Shown in pieces: positions 57,940 through 64,000 of a stretch of DNA of 64,000 bases; the stretch's first letter is position 1, and each line of letters begins with the position of its first letter. A program made the translations under genes and the position numbers. Location of the stretch: positions 5,260,157 to 5,324,156 of the forward strand of contig CM050676.1 in NCBI GenBank assembly GCA_027574665.1, read 5' to 3'. A model generated the notes under the pieces. The model was not told where the DNA came from. It worked only from the letters and a program-made list of their open reading frames with translations, and did not search any database. The stretch is from Rhynochetos jubatus. Taxonomy: Eukaryota; Chordata; Aves; Eurypygiformes; Rhynochetidae.

Positions 57940-58500
57940 AGCCCCGGCTGCAGACTGTGGTCCCGCCGCTGTCCTGTCCCCTCCGCCCCGTCCCGCCCGG
58001 GCCGGGCCCTCCCCGGGGGAGGGCGCTCGGGGGCCGCGGTCCCGCCGGCAGCGCCCGCCATGTTTCCCGGCAGCCAGCCGTGCCCGCCGCCCGCCTGAGC
58101 CTCCCGGCGGCCGGCCCGGCCCAGCCCGGCGGCTGCCCGCCTCCGCCGCCGGTGAGTGGGGCCCGGCGCGGCCCAGCGGCACGGCCCGGCCCGGCCCTGG
58201 CTGCCGCCGCGTAGGCCGCAAAGCCTCGGCCTCGATTTCTGCCGCGGGCGGGGAGCAGCGCGCGGGGCCGGGCCGCGGAGCGGAGCGGGAAGGGGGGAGG
58301 CACGGAGGGACATCCACCCCCGGGGCAACGCCGGCCTTCGGCCGGGCAGCGGCCGGGGCAGGTCGGCCGGAGGGAGGCGGGGTGGGCGGGTGGCCCGTGG
58401 CTTTCCCTGGCCGGGCGGCGGGTTACCGGGCTCGCCCAGGCCTGCCTGGGCTCGGGATGCAGGGGCTGAGCAGCGGTTCGGTTTCCCCCGCGGTTCTTGA
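57940..58500 (+). promoter_or_regulatory. ZFAND5-like: CpG-island promoter and noncoding exon 1 of the ZFAND5-like gene
   Basis: A dense CpG island with GC boxes (CCCCGTCCCGCCCGGGCC). A YY1-type CCGCCATGTTTC sits at 58055-58066, an element often found just downstream of transcription starts. A strong donor CCG|gtgagtgg at 58151/58152 ends the likely noncoding exon 1. The transcription start is estimated at 57960-58060. An ATG inside the YY1 site would open a short upstream frame. Confidence 0.6.
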
Positions 58501-60118
58501 TTTCAGCTGGGTTTGCGGTAAAGCCGTGTGCCGCTCGGCTCCGCTGCAGCTGGCCCCCGGGCTGCTGGCTAAGGCTGCTTCCTAAAGGAGAGCTGAACTC
58601 GTCCCAGGTCACAGCGGCCGTCGCCTTCTCTCTCCAGGGACACCCAGAATCAGAAACAGCTCCTGAAGATTTGTCCGTTCAGGGCAGCGGTTACCATCTG
58701 GTTACCTCCACGAGGATTCAGCCTGTGAGATCCGCTCCTGGAGCGTCCGGTGTGGAGGAGGCTCCCTTGGCTGCTGGTGCCGAAGGAGAGGTCAGTTTGG
58801 GCTGGGAAGGATTCCTGGTCTGGTAATGGGAACGCTGGTCTGAGCTCTGCATGGGGACCCCCGAGCGCAGAGTGGAGATTCATGTCACCCAGCTGAGGAC
58901 AAGGGAGAGTAAAGCAGAGCTGATCCACTTCATTCCATGGGAGTGCGCCTGGGAGGACAATTATTTCGTGTTCCCGTAGGTTTGTTCCCTCAGTGGAGCA
59001 ATTTTGTAGCAGGGTGAAAGCAAGCGGCAGAGGTGGCTGGGAAGTGGTGGGTACTTTCTGCACCTGCCGTGCTGGAACAAGGCGATCTCGCTGCTGGGGA
59101 GTCCTGGTAGCAACGCTGTGTCTTTGTGCCTGAGCTGGAGCCACCTGCACTGCCGCAGTCCCGCAAACATCCGCTCCCCTTGTCCTCTCCCGGAGCTGGA
59201 CCAGCTGTGGCTGCGTTGTTCGCACACATCTGAATTGGGTTTTGTTGTTGCTGGGAGTTACTGCTTATTTCTGGTTTGAAGGGGTGCAGTGCCGTTTGGC
59301 CGCGTAAGTGCTACAGCACATGTGGTGGAAAGGACCAGTTCCTGGGTCTGGAGGCAACAGCTTGTGATCCAGAGTGAATTTACTAAGACTAATTTTAAAA
59401 GTAGGTTTCAGTGTGTCGGCTGTTTCCCCCAGGAAAGCGCTCCAGAATCGCATCTTACCGCTGGGAAGAAACCTTATTTCCAGCGTAACTCTGCTAACGT
59501 TTCCCTTATCCACCAGCATATGTCGGGAAATACATGATTGTGTCAAATCTGAGTCAGTGGGTTCTTTTTGCATCACTTACATCATCTTACTCAGAACTAA
59601 AGAAGTAAACCAGGCTTGAAATGAAAACAAACGCGAAGTGCAAAATGTGACTAATTAGGCTGGATGCTGGCATTTGAGTGGCATTCTTTGTTTCGGTGTT
59701 TGCAGGAGTCATTAGTCATGCGATGATGGCACTTCTTGTTACTCTTGGAGAGCGGGTCGGGGTCTAACGTGCGTGTCTTTCTCCAGGAGTTTAGGGAGCC
59801 TCGTGGTGTGAGGAGGGGGTACTGGGAGCCTCGTGGTGTGAGAAGCGGGTACTGGGAGGTGGTTCCTGTCGGCTTTTCAGCCTGCCTCTGGGCAGCCTCC
59901 CAGCAGCTGAGCTCTGGATGGCTCAAGGCTCCACAACCTGGATCCTGGGGCTGGTTACAAGCCCTGGGTATCCCGTGCTCAAGGCTCTCGGATCATGTTT
60001 ACACCTGCAGGAAGGAGCCCTTCTCGGGATCCTTTGTGCTCCTTCCTGGTCAGCTGCAGCGTACAATGGACGAGCGTTCTGGCCCTAACAGCTGTCTCGG
60101 TTTTATTCCTGTTTGTAG
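58152..60118 (+). other. ZFAND5-like: ZFAND5-like intron 1 (5' UTR intron)
   Basis: A GT-AG intron of about 2 kb. Its start is still CpG-rich and it contains a 30-bp direct duplication at 59795-59854. No other gene was recognised. Confidence 0.65.
59795..59854 (+). repeat. 30-bp direct duplication
   Basis: Two adjacent 30-bp units beginning GGAGCCTCGTGGTGTGAG that differ at two positions near GGAGGGGG versus GAAGCGGG. Confidence 0.95.
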
Positions 60119-60292
60119 CTTGGCGCCTTGGAGGAGAGAGGATGGCTCAGGAGACAAACCAAACCCAGGTGCCTCTGTTGTGTACCACAGGCTGTGGATT
60201 TTATGGCAGCCCCCGGACCAACGGGATGTGCTCCGTTTGCTATAAGGAGTTTCTACAGAGACAGCAGAGCAGTGACCGGATAAGCCCCCCAG
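60119..60292 (+). CDS. ZFAND5-like: ZFAND5-like exon 2, start codon and A20 finger
   Basis: The acceptor ends ttcctgtttgtag and the donor is gtagagga. It has 23 nt of leader, then residues 1-50 ending SSDRISPP plus one base. Open frame continues upstream of the ATG into the intron, but the family start and the acceptor place translation at 60142. Confidence 0.94.
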
Positions 60293-63200
60293 GTAGAGGA
60301 TTTTTGTCTGAGAAATCTGTCTTAAATGGGTACCTGGATGCAAACTGTGTTAAGCAACTGGAATAGAGCATGGTACTAGTACTGACCATGATCCAGTTTA
60401 CTACCTCCTGGAAAACTCGTGTCTTTCCCTTTTGATGTAGACCCGGGCCTTTGAGCACTTCTGTTCCCTGTAAGGGGGTCCGTTGTTTTCTCCTGGCGCA
60501 GCTGTGTGTGAAGTCCGGGCCCAACCAACACCTTTCAGCAAACTAAAACTTCGCCTGTGCTAACAGTGACCCGAATTTTGAGCTGTTGTGTGCCGACTGC
60601 TGGGAACCACAACAGTTGCCTGAAATGAAATTTTATTTGGGGAAGAATTCGGCCTTTTGGATTTGCATAATTTTCTTAACAGAGTTGATAATCAGTAGCA
60701 ATGAAATAAAAGGTTTGTTTCCTGCAGCTAGCCAGAGCTGACGTATCACCCAGCTGGGAGGCAGCTAGGTGCACAGGAAGGAGGCTTTTTCCAGCATTAG
60801 CAGGATTTTCCTTTGCTGAGAGTTTGTGCGGATGCCCCATGTACAGGGCAGTGCCTTGAGAAATGCCTTCTAGAGATCTTACACGGTGTTTTTTCCTGAG
60901 TATAATAATTACCCACCCAAAGTATATATTGGGAACATATCTATTCCTGACAGGGGTTGTTCTAAAGACCCTGACTTAGATCCCTGGCTGGCATAAACCA
61001 ACATGTTTCTGTCAAAGCCAGTTCCTTCCAGCAGATGAGGATCTGGTTCTTATACCTCAGAGAAGCTGCAAAGTAACCTTGGGTTCAGGGTATGTTGGTG
61101 ACTGCAGCTCTTCCATTTCTACTGATGGGCGGATATTTATGTGGAGGCGGAGTTTGCTTTGCAAAAGGAAGAAGGGAATCAAAGAATGATGGAGGTGCCA
61201 TGGGTGACTGAAGTCAGATTTTACCAGCTGTTGAAAAAACCACACAGTAATGGAAGGCATTCAGCACATAACTGCTGTGAATAACCCTCGGCCCTCAAAA
61301 GGGAGCTTGCGGATGCTGAGGAGCTAACAGATCTCCATAAGCAAGGCCTGCAGCGCTCAGGGAGATGAGTGGCTAATTTCAGAGGGATGTTACGATCCTG
61401 ATACAAGGAATCATTCCTGATCTATTGTAAGAATAGCTGCGCTGGGTCACCCTGAGTCCAGCCCTGAGGTGTTGTCCCCACAGAGACCTATGCACAAATT
61501 TGGAGGGAAGAGTATAAAAACAGGGTATCTAGGAGTGATCCCAACTGGAGTGCACCCTCCCAGCTCCTGGTGGGGAGCAGGAGGTTAATGCTGAAAGCAC
61601 TCATCCTGCTTTCTCCTTGTCTGTCAAGCTCCCAGGGAACTTGCTGACATTTTTAAGACTTTACCAAGACTGTGATCTTGTCTCGTAGCACCCAGCGGTC
61701 CCACCAGCAGCCCCATGGCTTCAGATTCAATTGCAGGGCAGCGTGCAGAGGGAGACTCCGCGCCTGAGGATGCGAAAGCCAGGTAGGGTCATAGGCTGCG
61801 GCCAAGGGGATCTGTGAAGTGGACTGGGTCACTGTTCGTGGTGACCCTGATTTATCTGGAAGATTGAGATGTCCCTGATGATGATAACTGATGTGTAGAG
61901 GCAGGTACCAGAGGGTTGGTAGTAAACTAAAGCCTGTAATAAACTAAGTGGCATCCTCGTTCTCTTAGAGCCAGTGCACCTTGTGTGTCACTAGCTGTGT
62001 TAAACTGTTGGGTTTCAACTCAGTCCTGAGTGAAAGCTCGTGGTGATGATCTGGTCTGGAAGCTGCAGCAGCAGGATTAGGGACCTCGGTCAGGTTTGAT
62101 AGGAAGGAAGGTGCCACTGCACTGAGCTCTACCATTGCATTACGGTCCTGACTCATACCTGTTTCCCTGTCCCTAGACTTGTTTGGGTGGGCTGTTGCCT
62201 TGGCTTTCAGATGTAATTGGGTGGAAAAGGAAACTAGGATCATCACAGATTCATTCCATTTATGTCTATAAAGAACTTTGATCCCAAATCTCAGGGGGAA
62301 TTAGCCTGCTGCACTCCTGGGCTGCCTCTGAGTATGATGGAATTAACTGTATGGGCTGAAGATCTCTCGCACTTCACTGTTCATCAAAAGAAAATATTTG
62401 TTTGCTCTATGGTTTGTTTGTTTGTTTGCTGGAAATGCTCCCAGTGCTCAGACTCCTGTGACCCATCAGATGACAGCCATGAGCATATCTAGAGAAGAAA
62501 ACAGCAGTGAGACAGAAGAATTCATCAAGACGGAAGAAGCCTCATCAGCATCTTCCTCACCAGGTAGACCCATTGGTTTGGCCTTTGCAGGAGTCTGAAT
62601 GACACCGATCTCGCAATTGGGTTTGAGCAGCAAGTACTGGCCACTAACTCCAGGGGACAGTTGTTACCTCCCAGCAGTGAAGGTACAGCCTCCCAGGGCG
62701 CTAAGGAGAAAACAGTTTGTCGCTGAAACAGGGAGGAGAGAAAACGCAGTGCCTGAGGGCAGGCCGATAGAGATTGCTTTGTGGGCCGAGGGCTGAGTAG
62801 CTGCCAGCCCTCGACTCACTGGCAGGAGGATAATCTTCCATGACGCCTATCCTAGTGAATGGCAGAGAGCCCGGAGCGTCCCACAGCCTGCTGCACGGCT
62901 GTTGTTGGCTGCAGTTCCCTGCCATCTCTCGAGGGAGGAAGGGAGAGGGATCCAGTGCAGTCTTGGGAGAGACGAGACACATTTGTGACCGTGCCTGGGG
63001 CAGCTGCTGGCCTGGCTGTTGCCATCCTGGGTGACAGAAGGCATACCTGCCCCTCGGAGCGGAGTGTTAGCGCCGTCGCTTGCTTTGCAAAGTGAGCACC
63101 TTGCAGTGATGGAGGAGCATGGGTGGTGTTGCCCAACGGGGTCTGTCCTCCAGAGGATGAGTTACAGGATGAGCCGTTGCGTTGCAGCAGAGCTGTAACC

Positions 63201-63977
63201 AGGTGATGCTGCACTGGAGACCCCCCCCTTCAGTTCAACTGGCAGTTCACTTGTATTGAAAGCTAAAAAAACCCCAAGAGTTGTTTGTTGCTAAAAAAAA
63301 CCCCAGGCTGTAGTCACCACACATGACTGTGCATTTTGGACTTGGTAATCCCTTGCCTGCCAGCCCGGGAGACGATTTACAACAGGCAGGTGAGAGACTA
63401 TTTGGTGAAAGACACTCTGGGAAGGGCCTGCCCCTTTCTTCTGGATGAGCAGTTCTTATAAAAGTGTTCAGGGTCAGATCCACAAAGTTGCTGATCCACA
63501 AACAGCCTCTGATTGTTTCCTTAGCCTGATTTTCAGAGCGGGCTACGCTGCAGGTGTGTATCTGCTAGCGGTTGGAGCTCCTCCCTCCTGTTGGCTTCTC
63601 TAACCTGCTTAGGTACTGTAAGAAATCCTGCTAAGCATCAGTGACCTTTAACAATCTGGCTTTCAGAGCTCAGTTTTCCTTTTGGTAGATTAGAGACAGT
63701 GATGAGTATCTGTGTAAAGCATTCTGAGACCTACATATGAGGAACGCTTACATAAGAGTCAACAAAAATAATTAGTAGTATGTACAAGGGGTTAACCTTA
63801 TTTTTTCCCTGTAGAGATTAACTCTGGGCTCAGCTGTACAGTGGAGTTACTGTAATCAGCTAAGCTGTAGTGCCTATCCAGACACATGCTTAATGTATGG
63901 CAGGCACCAGGTAATTGTGCTTTTCTCAGCAGGAGCCCAACAGCCTCATGTTACCTTACGTACGCCTCAGCTGAATG
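60142..63977 (+). CDS. ZFAND5-like: A20/AN1 zinc-finger protein, ZFAND5-like (5' part; runs off the window)
   Basis: Coding segments 60142-60292, 61689-61782, 62445-62563 and, tentatively, 63930-63977 join in frame. The protein starts [14 protein letters not shown] and has an A20 finger with C14, C18, C30 and C33 ([20 protein letters not shown]). A Ser/Pro/Glu-rich linker follows, with [17 protein letters not shown] matching the ZFAND5 linker block as I recall it (ZFAND6 lacks it). The AN1 finger, expected at the C terminus, lies beyond position 64000. ZFAND5/6 proteins bind ubiquitin through A20, and ZFAND5 is linked to proteasome stimulation and mRNA stability. The ATG context is strong (A at -3, G at +4). 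The gene is divergent from the ROR gene. Sequence differs enough from ZFAND5 to suggest a separate paralogue. Confidence 0.9.
60293..61688 (+). other. ZFAND5-like: ZFAND5-like intron 2
   Basis: A 1.4-kb GT-AG intron, AT-richer than the upstream region. Nothing else was recognised. Confidence 0.75.
61689..61782 (+). CDS. ZFAND5-like: ZFAND5-like exon 3, linker
   Basis: The acceptor is cttgtctcgtag and the donor gtagggtc. It encodes [20 protein letters not shown] and [11 protein letters not shown] in phase with both neighbours. It corresponds to the PMGTASGSNSPTSDSA region of ZFAND5 as I recall it. The linker is poorly conserved, so support comes mainly from splice sites, phase and position. 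Confidence 0.75.
61783..62444 (+). other. ZFAND5-like: ZFAND5-like intron 3
   Basis: A 662-bp GT-AG intron with a short TTTG repeat near 62412-62428 just before the acceptor. Confidence 0.75.
62445..62563 (+). CDS. ZFAND5-like: ZFAND5-like exon 4, linker with conserved MSISRE block
   Basis: The acceptor is atgctcccag and the donor gtagaccc. It encodes [20 protein letters not shown], then [19 protein letters not shown]. The QMT-MSISRE core matches ZFAND5. Confidence 0.88.
62564..63929 (+). other. ZFAND5-like: ZFAND5-like intron 4
   Basis: About 1.4 kb after the exon 4 donor. If the tentative exon 5 is wrong, the intron extends beyond the window. No repeat or other gene was recognised. Confidence 0.5.
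63930..63977 (+). CDS. ZFAND5-like: Possible ZFAND5-like exon 5 with tandem acceptor
   Basis: The pyrimidine-rich tract ends ttttctcagcag, giving two acceptors 3 nt apart, and a donor gtaatctc follows. The frame is open and phase-compatible, reading [15 protein letters not shown]. Linker sequence here is not conserved in the family, so this is tentative. Confidence 0.4.
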
Positions 63978-64000
63978 GTAATCTCTCTTCAGTGTTTCTG

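Noticed and set aside
57306-58214. 302-codon plus-strand open frame across the CCCTATAGC minisatellite
   Set aside because: Made of minisatellite translation followed by CpG-island Pro/Ala sequence. It runs past the exon 1 donor and has no family match.
59995-60366. Longer ZFAND N terminus starting at the upstream ATG near 59995
   Set aside because: It would read through the acceptor at 60117-60118 and intronic sequence. The family start MAQETN has a strong context.
1-64000. CRISPR arrays, operons, bacterial defence genes, tRNA or rRNA genes
   Set aside because: The window is vertebrate nuclear DNA with spliced genes. No tRNA cloverleaf, rRNA or direct-repeat/spacer array was recognised.

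Overview
The window reads as avian (or at least sauropsid) nuclear DNA, probably from a GC-rich, gene-dense microchromosome. The evidence is three large CR1 LINE 3' ends, one of them carrying the terminal ATTCTATGATTCT motif, vertebrate genes with GT-AG introns, short introns, abundant CpG islands and many GC-rich minisatellites. The species cannot be named. Most long open frames are by-products of stop-poor GC-rich DNA. Three protein-coding genes can be supported exon by exon.

Layout: (1) About 1.0-22 kb, minus strand: SCAMP4, complete, 229 aa. It has six coding exons (15185 down to 3950), a probable long 3' UTR down to a poly(A) signal near 1.0 or 2.2 kb, and a CpG-island promoter near 21.7-22.0 kb that contains five copies of a 43-bp repeat. 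(2) About 22.4-25.2 kb: intergenic, with a CR1 copy and a CpG-rich patch. (3) About 25.2-41.2 kb, minus strand: a complete ROR-family nuclear receptor of 465 aa in ten coding exons. The DNA-binding domain is almost RORB, but the hinge and ligand-binding domain are clearly diverged. (4) 41.8-57.3 kb: about 15 kb with no supportable gene. It holds an orphan CpG island, simple repeats, an internally deleted CR1 and AT-richer blocks that look like candidate conserved noncoding elements. (5) 57.3 kb to the end, plus strand: the 5' part of an A20/AN1 zinc-finger gene resembling ZFAND5. It has a noncoding first exon in a CpG island next to a CCCTATAGC minisatellite and three supported coding exons. 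A possible fourth coding exon lies at the very end, and the AN1 finger is beyond the window.

Main inference: SCAMP4 is a human 19p13.3 gene, not a neighbour of RORA (15q), RORB (9q) or RORC (1q). A RORB-like receptor and a ZFAND5-like gene lie beside it in head-to-head orientation, the same relative orientation that RORB/ZFAND5 and RORA/ZFAND6 have in human as I recall it. The simplest reading is an additional ROR/ZFAND ohnologue pair from the two early vertebrate genome duplications, kept in this lineage and missing from mammals. If the assignment holds, the receptor carries the full ROR DNA-binding machinery but has a one-residue-shorter helix 11-12 loop and an altered AF-2 helix. The genes do not form an operon or one pathway: SCAMP4 acts in membrane trafficking, the ROR in transcription, and the ZFAND protein in ubiquitin or mRNA-decay biology.
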